Source: DYJK01 sp964464825 (GTDB lineage Bacteria > Bacteroidota > Ignavibacteria > Ignavibacteriales > Melioribacteraceae). Taken from it: a stretch of DNA of 36,236 bases. The position numbers were made by a program, and so were the translations under genes. The DNA is taken from positions 1-36,236 of the forward strand of contig CAYXKL010000018.1 of assembly GCA_964464825.1 (NCBI GenBank), read 5' to 3'. Each line of letters starts with the position of its first letter. Within the stretch, counting starts at the first letter, position 1. The notes under the pieces were generated by a model. The model saw only the letters and a program-made list of their open reading frames with translations, did no database searches and was not told the origin of the DNA. Of the stretch, positions 1-7,921 are shown in pieces.

Positions 1-218
1 TTTTCAGCCAGAAAGATGAAAAATGGGGAGAAATATTGTGTGCTGCTATTATTTCAAATAAGTTAACAATAGATAACATAAAAGAATTTCTCCATACGAA
101 ACTGCCTAATTATAAAATCCCAAAAAAAATTTATCTGATTGATAAAATACCAAGAAATGAATTAGGAAAAGTTATCCGAACAAATCTTTTCGATAAACTC
201 AGCTTAACTGAGATTTAA
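1..218 (+). CDS. Acyl-CoA/aryl-CoA ligase (ANL family), C-terminal end only
   Basis: The frame is open from the left edge (first whole codon at base 3) to a TAA at 216-218, so only about 71 C-terminal residues are present. They match the mobile C-terminal subdomain of adenylate-forming acyl-CoA ligases: a KDEKWGE stretch (A8-like region), then LPNYKIPK, and PRNELGKVIR, whose GK carries the lysine that catalyses adenylation in this family. These enzymes activate a carboxylate with ATP and transfer it to CoA. The substrate cannot be read from this fragment. An O-succinylbenzoate-CoA ligase (MenE) is one possibility, because a DHNA-CoA-type thioesterase lies tail to tail with it, but that is only context. 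The 3' end overlaps the thioesterase gene by 20 bp. Confidence 0.8.
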   Translation, partial: FSQKDEKWGEILCAAIISNKLTIDNIKEFLHTKLPNYKIPKKIYLIDKIPRNELGKVIRTNLFDKLSLTEI

Positions 219-225
219 GTTTTTC
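198..225 (+). terminator. Possible terminator hairpin at the convergent gene ends
   Basis: CTCAG-CTTAA-CTGAG is a perfect 5-bp stem with a 5-nt loop inside the overlapping 3' ends of the ligase and thioesterase genes. An A/T-rich run ending in five T residues follows on the plus strand. The stem is short, so this is a weak call for the plus-strand transcript. Confidence 0.3.
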
Positions 226-597
226 ATATAGATCAGCCGGTAATTCAATTTTTTTAAACGACTCCTTAAAAACACAAACATGCACTGTTTTAGCTTGCGC
301 AGTGAATTCATTATTCTTATAAAACCGATAAGTTATTTCGAATGAAGATTTTTTAAGTGCACTTACTGTTACGTCAATACGCAATTCATCTCCAACTCTA
401 ATAGGTTTTACATAATCTGCATCTGCATGCATAATAGGCAGAACATACTCTTGATCAAAGAAAAAATTCCTTTCTGTATGAAGACTCCTCATTAAATCTT
501 CATAAGCAGCGTGAACATATTTAAAAATACTTGCATAAAAAATTATTCCGGCCGGATCTGCGTCATAAAAATAAACTTTAATATTTGTACTGAACAT
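199..597 (-). CDS. YbgC/4HBT-type acyl-CoA thioesterase
   Basis: Small hotdog-fold hydrolase of about 132 residues, which is the usual YbgC length. Near the N-terminus is FYDADPAGIIFYASIF, the family signature with the catalytic-region Asp; VGDELRIDVTV and FEITYRF follow as the central strands. It should cleave acyl-CoA thioesters in the cytoplasm. 1,4-dihydroxy-2-naphthoyl-CoA hydrolase in menaquinone synthesis is possible given the adjacent ligase, but is not proven. I place the start at the ATG at 597, which has an AAGGG-like ribosome site just upstream. The ATG at 618 adds seven residues and has no such site. The gene overlaps the ligase gene by 20 bp at its 3' end. Confidence 0.8.
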   Translation of the reverse strand: MFSTNIKVYFYDADPAGIIFYASIFKYVHAAYEDLMRSLHTERNFFFDQEYVLPIMHADADYVKPIRVGDELRIDVTVSALKKSSFEITYRFYKNNEFTAQAKTVHVCVFKESFKKIELPADLYEKLKSQLS

Positions 598-718
598 AAT
601 GCCCTTTTTTTCATACAAATTTAGTTATAACATATTAATAATTCTCCATTATTATTTGGAACTTCTTTAGTGTCTTTTTCATTTGTTATATTTAAAACAT
701 AATTTATAAAGGAAAGAA

Positions 719-1735
719 ATGGAGAATATAATTCTATTCCCTTTTACTGATTATTGGGGCGTTTACGTTGGTTTTACATTATTTGTTTTGCTTGTATTAG
801 CACTCGATTTAGGTGTTTTTCATCGGGAAGCGCATGAAGTAACATTTAAAGAAGCAGCTATTTGGTCTGTAATTTGGATTACCCTTGCATTACTTTTTAA
901 TCTTGCTTTTTATTTCTATGCAAATTGGAAATTCTCAACTCAACCCGAATATGCTGCTATACCTGGTTTTATTCCAGAAGCAGCAGCACAGCAATCGGCA
1001 CTGGAGTTTTTAACCGGTTATATAATTGAAAAATCTCTTTCGGTTGATAATATTTTTGTTTTTGTAGTAGTGTTTACATTTTTTGCTATTCCGGCAAAGT
1101 ATCAACATAGAATTTTATTCTATGGAATTTTAGGCGCTTTGATATTTAGAATCATTTTCATCTCACTTGGATCAATTCTTCTTCAGTATCATGCAGTAAT
1201 AATTATATTTGGTGTCCTCTTGATTTTAACCGGAATAAAAATTTTATTCTCTCCCGAAAAAGAAATCAATCCGGATAAAAATCCGGTCATAAAACTTCTA
1301 AAAAAAATATTCCCAGTCACACCAAATATTGAAGGACAAAAGTTCTTTCTCCGCAAAGAAGGAGTGTTGTATGCAACTCCACTTTTAATCTGTCTAGTCT
1401 TTGTTGAATTGACCGATATAATTTTTGCAATAGATTCTGTTCCGGCAATTTTTGCTATTACCAACGAACCGCTGATTGTCTTTACATCAAATATTTTTGC
1501 AATACTTGGTTTACGGGCACTTTACTTTTTATTAGCCGGTGTAGTAAACAAATTCAAGTATTTGAAGTACGGATTGGGACTTGTACTTGTATTTGTAGGT
1601 TTAAAAATGGCATGGCTAAATGAAGCATTCGGTGGTAAATTTCCAATCGTTTGGTCGCTTGGTATTATTGCTGGGATAATCTCACTTTCAATTATAATTT
1701 CACTTATTGCGACTAGAGATGAAAAAGTAAATTAG
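719..1735 (+). CDS. TerC/Alx family integral membrane protein
   Basis: Protein of 338 residues with about eight or nine hydrophobic segments. The two TerC signatures are present: EKSLSVDNIFVFVVVF in the first half and ELTDIIFAIDSVPAIFAIT in the second, with membrane-embedded acidic residues that in this family are linked to metal transport (Mn2+ export by Alx/TerC, flux of metals to exoenzymes). The protein sits in the inner membrane. The ATG at 719 follows AAAGGAAAG at good spacing. It is divergent from the thioesterase gene and is followed by a terminator-like hairpin, so it is probably monocistronic. The roughly 100-bp leader shows no yybP-ykoY-like manganese riboswitch that I can recognise. 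The family is clear; the ion is inferred. Confidence 0.93.
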   Translation: MENIILFPFTDYWGVYVGFTLFVLLVLALDLGVFHREAHEVTFKEAAIWSVIWITLALLFNLAFYFYANWKFSTQPEYAAIPGFIPEAAAQQSALEFLTGYIIEKSLSVDNIFVFVVVFTFFAIPAKYQHRILFYGILGALIFRIIFISLGSILLQYHAVIIIFGVLLILTGIKILFSPEKEINPDKNPVIKLLKKIFPVTPNIEGQKFFLRKEGVLYATPLLICLVFVELTDIIFAIDSVPAIFAITNEPLIVFTSNIFAILGLRALYFLLAGVVNKFKYLKYGLGLVLVFVGLKMAWLNEAFGGKFPIVWSLGIIAGIISLSIIISLIATRDEKVN

Positions 1736-1738
1736 ATT

Positions 1739-1760
1739 AACCCGGTTATGCCTGGTTTTT
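1739..1760 (+). terminator. Rho-independent terminator of the terC-like gene
   Basis: AACCCGG-TTATG-CCTGGTT forms a 7-bp stem with one mismatch and a 5-nt loop, and runs directly into TTTTT. It begins four bases after the TAG stop. Confidence 0.55.
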
Positions 1761-1828
1761 CTTTATCAATTATTGACTTACTCCATTTCCCTCTTTTCAT
1801 TAAATTGCATATAAAATATATCGATATA

Positions 1829-3091
1829 ATGAAAAAAATCTTTTTCATATTACTACTTTTCTCAATTACTTCTTTCGCTCAAGAATTAAAAAGAGAATAT
1901 TATCCAAATGGAAAAATCAAATCGGAAGGATACTTTGTTAACAACGTACGTAATGGTATCTATAAAGAATTCTATGAAAATGGTAAACTTTGGAAAGAAT
2001 GGTTTTTTGAAAATGGAAAAGAAGAAGGGATTTCGAACTGGTATTTCCCGGATGGGACAAAAAGTATGGAATGGAATTACCGGAATGGTAAATTAGAAGG
2101 ATTATCTAAATGGTATTATGAAACCGGAGAACTTTGGGCAGAACCTAACTATGTAAATGATATTCAGGATGGATTCAGCAAAACTTATTATAAAAGCGGT
2201 GCATTGCTTGCTATATGGAATTATAAAAATGGTAAGCTTAATGGTATTTCAAAAATATTTTTTGAAAATGGTCAAGTTGAAGTCGAAAGAAATTATGTTA
2301 ATGATAAGCTGGAAGGGATCAGCAAAGTTTATTTTGATTTTGGTTTAGTAGCACTTGAAGCAAATTATAAAAACGATCTGCTTGATGGTACTTCATATTT
2401 TTATTATCCCGATGGATCAATCAAAGTAATAGACACATACGATAAAGGACAGATTGTAAAACGGGAGCGATTCGGAATAGGTGGTAAATTTGATAAAATT
2501 GAAGAGAGCTTCACGGATTTTTATGATGAAGGAACTATGCGTTCTGTTATGAACTTCCGAGAAGGAAAACTTAACGGAAAAATTATTCATTACTATCCGA
2601 GTGGTTTTTTAAAATCAGAATTGAATTATGTAGATGGAAAATTGGAAAACGAATCTAAATTCTTTTATGATGGCGGAATTCTATCTGAAATTGCTAATTA
2701 TTTTGGTGGTATGAAAAACGGATTATCTGTAAAATTCAATAGAGACGGCATTAAGATTTCTGAAGACAATTATGTAAACGATAAATTGGATGGATTATCA
2801 AAAACTTTTTACGATACTGGAGAACTTGAATCCGAACGTTCCTTTAAGAACAACAAACTTGAAGGTACTGTTACAACTTATTACAAAAATGGTAAGCTAC
2901 TTGCCGTAGAAAATTACCGAGAGGATTTGAAAGAAGGAATTTCCAAGTGGTATTTCGAAAACGGACAGCTTTCTGATTTCCTTATTTACAAAAACAATCT
3001 GTTGGATGGTAAAATCACATCATATTTCGCTGATGGAAAAGTAATGAGTGAAAAAAATTATGTTAATGGGGAGTTAGCACATATCAAATAA
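1829..3091 (+). CDS. Secreted MORN_2/YwqK-type repeat protein
   Basis: Starts with a clear signal peptide (MKKIFFILLLFSITSFAQ, cleavage probably after the Ala), so it is exported to the periplasm or surface. The mature part is almost entirely about 16 tandem units of about 23 residues with the pattern xYxxGxLxxExNYxNGKLxGIS, the MORN_2 repeat found in YwqK-family proteins. Unit 8 is followed by an irregular insert near the middle (QIVKRERFGIGG region). I reject the upstream ATG at 1748: it lies inside the terC terminator and would add 27 residues ahead of the signal peptide. Function is unknown. Such solenoids are usually read as binding or scaffold modules; the 'YwqK antitoxin' label often given to them does not fit a signal-peptide protein with no toxin beside it. 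Confidence 0.85.
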   Translation: MKKIFFILLLFSITSFAQELKREYYPNGKIKSEGYFVNNVRNGIYKEFYENGKLWKEWFFENGKEEGISNWYFPDGTKSMEWNYRNGKLEGLSKWYYETGELWAEPNYVNDIQDGFSKTYYKSGALLAIWNYKNGKLNGISKIFFENGQVEVERNYVNDKLEGISKVYFDFGLVALEANYKNDLLDGTSYFYYPDGSIKVIDTYDKGQIVKRERFGIGGKFDKIEESFTDFYDEGTMRSVMNFREGKLNGKIIHYYPSGFLKSELNYVDGKLENESKFFYDGGILSEIANYFGGMKNGLSVKFNRDGIKISEDNYVNDKLDGLSKTFYDTGELESERSFKNNKLEGTVTTYYKNGKLLAVENYREDLKEGISKWYFENGQLSDFLIYKNNLLDGKITSYFADGKVMSEKNYVNGELAHIK

Positions 3092-3104
3092 TATTCTGAA
3101 ATAA

Positions 3105-4568
3105 TCAATTATCAATTTTATTATTCAAACCATTTATTATTTCCCTAAAATTTTCCAGACTTGCTTCAACATTTTCAATTATCTCAGTTGCTAATAAATC
3201 TGGATCCGGCAAATTCTCTGTATCTTTTAAACTATCATCTTTCAGCCAGGTGATATCAAGACTTGTTTTATCACGTGCAATAATATCATCGTAAGTAAAT
3301 TTCTTGAATCTTTCCGTCTCTGTTCGTTTAAATCTGCTCTTAGGGTTATAACATTTTATAAAATCTTCAAGATGTTCATACTTTAATGTGTTTGTCTTTA
3401 ATGTGAAATGCTGATTTGTTCTAAAATCATAAATCCATACTTCTTTTGTCCATGGATTTTTACTTGCCGGTTTGTTATCAAAGAAAATTACGTTTGCCTT
3501 TACACCTGGTGCATAGAAAATTCCAGTCGGCAATCTTAAAATTGTGTGAAGGTCGGTTTTCATTAATAAATTCTTTCTTACAGTTTCTCCGGCTCCGCCT
3601 TCAAACAAAACATTATCCGGAACAACAACAGCAGCTTTTCCATCCGGTTTGAGCATCGATACAATATGCTGAACGAAATTCAATTGTTTATTTGAAGTTG
3701 TAACCCAAAAATCTTGGCGCTGATAAGTTAACGATTCACGTTTCTGTGTTCCTTCTTCATTCGTAATAGTAATACTGCTCTTCTTTCCAAATGGCGGATT
3801 TGTTAATACATAATCATAATTAGAATTTGGTTTAGATAAGAGACTATCCTCACGAGCAATTAACGGTTCACTATCAAGATCACTAATGCTATGTAAATAC
3901 ATATTCATTAAACATAATCGGGCAGTACTCGGAACAATTTCCCATCCTTTGAAGGTTTTGAATTTTAGAAATTCTTTTTGATGACGATCTAAGTTTTGTT
4001 TGCTGAGATAATTGTAGGAGGATAAAAAGAAACCACCGGTTCCGCATGCCGGATCGGCTATGGTTTTCATCGGTTCCGGTTTAATACATTCTACCATAGT
4101 TTTTATTAGAGCACGCGGAGTGAAATATTGTCCGGCACCGCTCTTTGTATCCTCAGCATTCTTTTCAAGTAATCCTTCATATATATCACCTTTAACATCG
4201 GTTTCCATTGTAAGCCAGTTCTCTTCATCAATTAATTGGATCAATTTATAAAGTTTTGCCGGATCTGTAATTTTATTTTGCGACTTAAAAAATATTTCAC
4301 CCAGCATTCCTTTTTTCTTACCGAGTTCAGTTAATACAGTAACATAAAAAACTTCCAACTCTGCGCCGGTTTTAGAACTGAGTTTCTCCCAATCGTACTT
4401 TTTATCAATTATCGTTTCTCTATTGTACGGAGGTTTGGAATACTCGTAAGCCATTTTAAGAAATAGTAAATAAGTAAGTTGTTCGAGATAATCACCATAA
4501 CTTACTCCATCGTCTCGGAGTATATTACAGTAGTTCCAGACTTTAGATATGATTGTTGAAGTTGTCAT
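3105..4568 (-). CDS. hsdM: Type I restriction-modification methyltransferase subunit HsdM
   Basis: Adenine-N6 DNA methyltransferase of 487 residues, normal for HsdM. A helical HsdM_N domain occupies roughly residues 1-130. Motif I is DPACGTGGFF at about 172-181 (SAM binding) and the catalytic motif IV is NPPF at 257-260. A further conserved region (GVKANVIFF) lies near 360. The protein pairs with HsdS to methylate both strands of a bipartite site. Its ATG overlaps the Fic gene stop by 4 bp (ATGA), so the two are translationally coupled. It is the last gene of the locus, well downstream of hsdR, an unusual order given that modification must protect the host first. Its expression may depend on the separate promoter region ahead of fic. 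Confidence 0.95.
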   Translation of the reverse strand: MTTSTIISKVWNYCNILRDDGVSYGDYLEQLTYLLFLKMAYEYSKPPYNRETIIDKKYDWEKLSSKTGAELEVFYVTVLTELGKKKGMLGEIFFKSQNKITDPAKLYKLIQLIDEENWLTMETDVKGDIYEGLLEKNAEDTKSGAGQYFTPRALIKTMVECIKPEPMKTIADPACGTGGFFLSSYNYLSKQNLDRHQKEFLKFKTFKGWEIVPSTARLCLMNMYLHSISDLDSEPLIAREDSLLSKPNSNYDYVLTNPPFGKKSSITITNEEGTQKRESLTYQRQDFWVTTSNKQLNFVQHIVSMLKPDGKAAVVVPDNVLFEGGAGETVRKNLLMKTDLHTILRLPTGIFYAPGVKANVIFFDNKPASKNPWTKEVWIYDFRTNQHFTLKTNTLKYEHLEDFIKCYNPKSRFKRTETERFKKFTYDDIIARDKTSLDITWLKDDSLKDTENLPDPDLLATEIIENVEASLENFREIINGLNNKIDN

Positions 4569-5707
4569 TCGTTATTTGTAAATAGCTTATAATATTGTTC
4601 GAATAAGAAGAACCGGTTCCTTTTATAGCCGGTTACTTCTTTAAGTATTCCTAACTTTTCAAATTGGTTAATAATTGCGTTAGCTGGTTTAGTTGTAACA
4701 TTCAAAAGATTTTCAACTTCTTTAACATTAATCAATGGTTTTCTATAAAGGAAGCTGATCAATTGTTTTGCATTTTTTACTCTCTTACCGAGCGAAAGTA
4801 ATTTCATTCCTTCAATATCATCTTTTAGTTTTAGTATTTCCCTAAAAGTTTTAATTCCTTTATTCGATGTTTCTATAACGGCAACAAGAAAAAATTTTAT
4901 CCATTGAATTATATTGTTCGATGTCCTTGCAAAAGTCAGGTTATCATAGTACAATGATTTTTTTCTCTCAAAAAAATCTGAAAGGTAGAGAGTCGGTTTA
5001 TCGAGCAAACCGGTTGATACCAAATAAAGTGTAATCATTAACCTTCCTAATCTACCGTTACCATCAAGGAAAGGATGGATAGTTTCAAATTGGTAATGTG
5101 CAATAGCAATTTTGATCAAATGAGGTACTTCTATTTTGTTATTGTGAATAAAATTTTCAAGATCACCCATAAGTTCGGAAACTTCGTTATGATGGGGCGG
5201 AATAAAAACAGCGTCCTTCAAAGTTGCACCACCAATCCAATTTTGACTTGTTCTGTATTCTCCGGGCATCTTCGATTCACCGCGTACCCCTTCCATTAAT
5301 ATTTTATGGGCATCTCTTAAAAGTCTTGTTGATAACGGTAAATCCTTTAATTTCTCGATTGAATAATTGAGAGCTTTAATATAGTTTTGAACTTCTCTCC
5401 AATCATTACGCTTTTCAGGTGAAATTTCATCAAGCGAAAGTAATGCTTCATCAACTCCGGTTCTTGTCCCTTCAATTCTGCTCGAAGTTGTTGCTTCTTT
5501 TATCACGTGCATTGCTATGAAAAAATCAATATCGGGAATGTAAAGAGAAAAAGCATTCAACTCCCCAAGTTTTTTATTTGCCTCTGCCAATAAAGTGTTG
5601 ATTTTGGGATCATCCCATGTCCATTCAAGATTTACTTTGGATGGAGAAAAACTTTTGTATTGATACTGCTCTATATAATGACCGGCTTTGAAATTAGCTA
5701 AATTCAT
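4565..5707 (-). CDS. Fic family protein (AMP-transferase-like) with C-terminal winged helix
   Basis: Protein of 380 residues with the complete Fic active-site motif HPFLDGNGRLGR at 211-222; the His is the catalytic base and Asn/Arg bind the nucleotide phosphates. The N-terminal part carries SSRIEG at 75-80, matching the inhibitory (S/T)xxxE(G/N) helix of class II Fic proteins, so the enzyme should be autoinhibited. The last ~80 residues resemble a winged-helix DNA-binding segment. The family usually transfers AMP to a target hydroxyl; the target is unknown. The start ATG follows GGAGG-like sequence at about 5722-5726. Two palindromes upstream suggest its own, perhaps autoregulated, promoter inside the hsd operon. 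It is coupled to hsdM by a 4-bp overlap. Confidence 0.92.
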   Translation of the reverse strand: MNLANFKAGHYIEQYQYKSFSPSKVNLEWTWDDPKINTLLAEANKKLGELNAFSLYIPDIDFFIAMHVIKEATTSSRIEGTRTGVDEALLSLDEISPEKRNDWREVQNYIKALNYSIEKLKDLPLSTRLLRDAHKILMEGVRGESKMPGEYRTSQNWIGGATLKDAVFIPPHHNEVSELMGDLENFIHNNKIEVPHLIKIAIAHYQFETIHPFLDGNGRLGRLMITLYLVSTGLLDKPTLYLSDFFERKKSLYYDNLTFARTSNNIIQWIKFFLVAVIETSNKGIKTFREILKLKDDIEGMKLLSLGKRVKNAKQLISFLYRKPLINVKEVENLLNVTTKPANAIINQFEKLGILKEVTGYKRNRFFLFEQYYKLFTNNE

Positions 5708-5744
5708 TATTTCACCCTTTTTCCTCCACCAAGTTAATTTATAA

Positions 5745-5759
5745 TTGACTTTTAGTCAA
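5745..5759. promoter_or_regulatory. Palindrome upstream of fic, candidate operator 1
   Basis: TTGACT-TTT-AGTCAA is a perfect inverted repeat with 6-bp arms, 38 bp before the fic start. On the minus strand one arm reads TTGACT, like a -35 hexamer. No T-run follows it in the direction of transcription, so an operator is more likely than a terminator. Confidence 0.4.
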
Positions 5760-5777
5760 ATAACTCCATTATAATTT

Positions 5778-5795
5778 TTTATAGTGGACTATAAA
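5778..5795. promoter_or_regulatory. Palindrome upstream of fic, candidate operator 2
   Basis: TTTATAGT-GG-ACTATAAA is a perfect inverted repeat with 8-bp arms around GG, 33 bp centre to centre... about three helical turns from operator 1. This fits a dimeric regulator, possibly Fic itself through its winged helix. The rest of 5796-5915 up to the preceding gene end shows only a short direct repeat of TACCAACTT. Confidence 0.4.
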
Positions 5796-5915
5796 TGATT
5801 TTAGGCAATTATAAATTTACTTAAACGACTTTCCTTAATAATGCCAGAACTAAAACAAAACCACTTTATTATTAACAAATCCGTATCATCTCCGTACCAA
5901 CTTCATACCAACTTG

Positions 5916-6548
5916 CTATTTCCGGTTTAAAACTTCAATTATTTTTAACCGATAAGGATTCCATTTTTCATTAGATAAATGATAATCTATTATTCTTCTA
6001 TTACGGTATAACGGAATTAATGGTCTCACTAATAAATTTTCTTCCGGTTTGATGGGAATTTCTTTTTTACATTCGTAGAATTCTATCGTCTTAACATTTT
6101 TGAATTCTTTATGAACCAGCACTTTATATAAATATGCCGATGTTAAAAGAACCGGAATATTTTTATTAAATACTGATAATTCTTCTTTCAATCCTGGAAT
6201 CCACCAAGCGGCAACTTTTTTCCATAAAGATATATTTTTTGAAGTCTCGTCTTCAAAATAATTCTAACAAAGATTCTGTACATAGACAGAATTCCAATCT
6301 AATTTTATTTGTTTAAGATTTTCTAAATGGTCTTGAATGAATTTATTAAAAATTGGGATTCCGCTTTCAAGAGCAAAGGCAAATTGTAATGATGTTGAAT
6401 GCTTATTACTTGGATCGCAACCCAAATATATTGCTTTAACTTTAGAAAAATCTTTACAGTAAGGATTTGGGAAAGGGAATATATCAAGCACTTTTTTACC
6501 GAAACGAGATATTAATTCTTTAACTAAATTTTCATCTCTTGAAATCAA
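5916..6548 (-). pseudogene. Uracil-DNA-glycosylase-like gene interrupted by an in-frame TAG
   Basis: One frame stays open for about 210 codons from the ATG at 6548 to the TAG at 5916-5918, except for a single TAG at 6264-6266 after codon 94. The first part (VKAIYLGCDPSN, NSVYVQNLC) and the part after the stop (NYFEDETSKN, KVAAWWIPGL, IPVLLTSAYL) read as one continuous protein resembling small uracil-DNA-glycosylase-superfamily proteins; GCDPSN would be the first active-site motif. Family assignment is moderate. The start overlaps the hsdS stop by 4 bp (ATGA), so it was built as a member of the RM operon. Codon 95 was probably CAG or AAG before mutation. Elsewhere in the window TAG is an ordinary stop, so recoding is unlikely. 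A sequencing error remains possible. Confidence 0.65.
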
Positions 6549-7921
6549 ACTAGTTTTCCCTCAAACGCTTGTTTTAAAATACTTTGCCTTAATGCCTCTG
6601 ATTTTTCCAGACTTTCATCTATCGCTTTTTCAAGATTGTCTGCTTCTGAAAACCGCTTTTCTATTTCTGAAACGATTTGAAGTTGAATTTGTTGAGGTGG
6701 CAAAAGGAATTCTAAGTCAGCAAGTTGTTTTTTTGTAACTCCTTTTATAGTTGTGCCTCTATTTTTGTATTTAAATACCTGAACAGCATTAGATAAATAC
6801 CACAGGGCATATTCATTGAACACTATTTTTTCATCCAAAATTATCCCCTGACTATCTTGGCTAAAGCATAAATCATTTTTATTAATAGCGACCTTCCCCA
6901 GCCCAACTCTGGTAACAACTACAATATTACCTTTTGGGAGTAAAGTAGTTGCTGAATTTTCAATAGCCTTTTTATTTATTTTTTTTCTTGGTCGAATATC
7001 CTTAATTCCATAGATGTCAGCACTTGTAATCCAGTCTATATTTCCTTTCCAATATTCTTCTACTTTTGTTGAGGGTGTCCCTCCACCAATTATTTTTCTA
7101 CAGATGTCTTTAACCTTCACCCATTTCCAACCTTCTGGTAATCCGTTGCTTTTATAATCTACTTTTGGTTCCGCAGCTTTCAGCATTTCCTTTTTGCCTA
7201 CTGCCAACTGCCTACTGCCAACTTCCCGAGTTAACCGTCCCGAGAATGCGGCTGATAAAACCGATTGCCGATACAACCGCAACTGTTCTTTTGCTTTTTT
7301 AAGAGAAGCAACTCCGCTATCCAACTTGCTGAAGAGTTCCTCTATCTTCTCAACAATTTTTTTCTGCTCGGGGAGTGGTGGGAGGGGGATTTCAAATTCA
7401 CTAACTATTGTTGTGTTGAGATTAACCTGTGTTATTCCTTGTTTATGTTTCTGAATTACATATGGACGAGTGTAATTGAAAAAGTGATAAAGAAAATTTA
7501 AATCAACGTCAGTATTAAAATTTACAAATGAAACGAAACCATCGTGTATGCAGGCATCAACACCTAAAAATTTCGGAATACAAACAGACCCACTATTAGA
7601 TAGGATTAAACTACCTTTGGTAAGAAATCTACTTTTTTTTACCCCAGCTTTGTTTACTTTAGTATGCGAGTCGATAACAAATTTTGATTCATCTTTAGTT
7701 ATATCAGATATTTTTATAAAAGGAATATCGCCAACAAAATATTTTGGATCACCCATTGGGCGTGGTGAACCTCCTCTAACCACTTCGCAAACATCACCAA
7801 GTTTAACCCAGGACCAGTTGGGGGGGATAGAACGCGGATGACGCTGATTAGACTGATCTTCGCGGATTAAATCTGTGTTAACTTGACTGCCGTAAGGCAA
7901 GTTCCGTTCAATCCGTGTCAT
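6545..7921 (-). CDS. hsdS: Type I restriction-modification specificity subunit HsdS
   Basis: Protein of 458 residues with the two-fold HsdS layout. Recognition domain 1 follows NWSWVKLGDV (from ~35), the first conserved coil is LPPLPEQKKIVEKIEELF (about 187-205), domain 2 follows GWKWVKVKDI (~260), and a second coil ends in LRQSILKQAFEGKLV. The recognition domains set the two half-sites of the target DNA, and the protein docks two HsdM. The first ~32 residues are encoded by a palindromic repeat insertion, and residues ~233-242 (GSRQLAVGKK) by a tandem repeat. The present ATG at 7921 lacks a ribosome site and overlaps the stop of a nine-residue leader (ATGA). A more natural ATG at 7947, overlapping the hsdR stop, is out of frame by one base across an A9 run. 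Confidence 0.93.
   Translation of the reverse strand: MTRIERNLPYGSQVNTDLIREDQSNQRHPRSIPPNWSWVKLGDVCEVVRGGSPRPMGDPKYFVGDIPFIKISDITKDESKFVIDSHTKVNKAGVKKSRFLTKGSLILSNSGSVCIPKFLGVDACIHDGFVSFVNFNTDVDLNFLYHFFNYTRPYVIQKHKQGITQVNLNTTIVSEFEIPLPPLPEQKKIVEKIEELFSKLDSGVASLKKAKEQLRLYRQSVLSAAFSGRLTREVGSRQLAVGKKEMLKAAEPKVDYKSNGLPEGWKWVKVKDICRKIIGGGTPSTKVEEYWKGNIDWITSADIYGIKDIRPRKKINKKAIENSATTLLPKGNIVVVTRVGLGKVAINKNDLCFSQDSQGIILDEKIVFNEYALWYLSNAVQVFKYKNRGTTIKGVTKKQLADLEFLLPPQQIQLQIVSEIEKRFSEADNLEKAIDESLEKSEALRQSILKQAFEGKLV
7196..7223 (-). repeat. Two 14-bp tandem units (four heptamers) in the hsdS linker
   Basis: On the plus strand the 14-mer GCCTACTGCCAACT occurs twice back to back, that is four degenerate heptamers GCCNACT. 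It is read within hsdS as VGSRQLAVG between the central coil and the second recognition domain. Neither 7 nor 14 is a multiple of three, so gain or loss of one unit would shift the frame. Confidence 0.75.

Noticed and set aside
619..718. Manganese (yybP-ykoY) riboswitch in the leader of the TerC-like gene
   Set aside because: The leader is short and very AT-rich; I find none of the conserved G/C-rich helices.
1748..1828. Upstream ATG for the MORN-repeat protein
   Set aside because: It lies within the preceding terminator hairpin and would bury the signal peptide behind 27 residues.
6264..6266. Amber codon recoding (TAG as an amino acid) in the glycosylase-like gene
   Set aside because: TAG ends several intact genes here, for example the TerC-like, SpsF-like and sterol-desaturase-like genes, so it is a normal stop in this genome.
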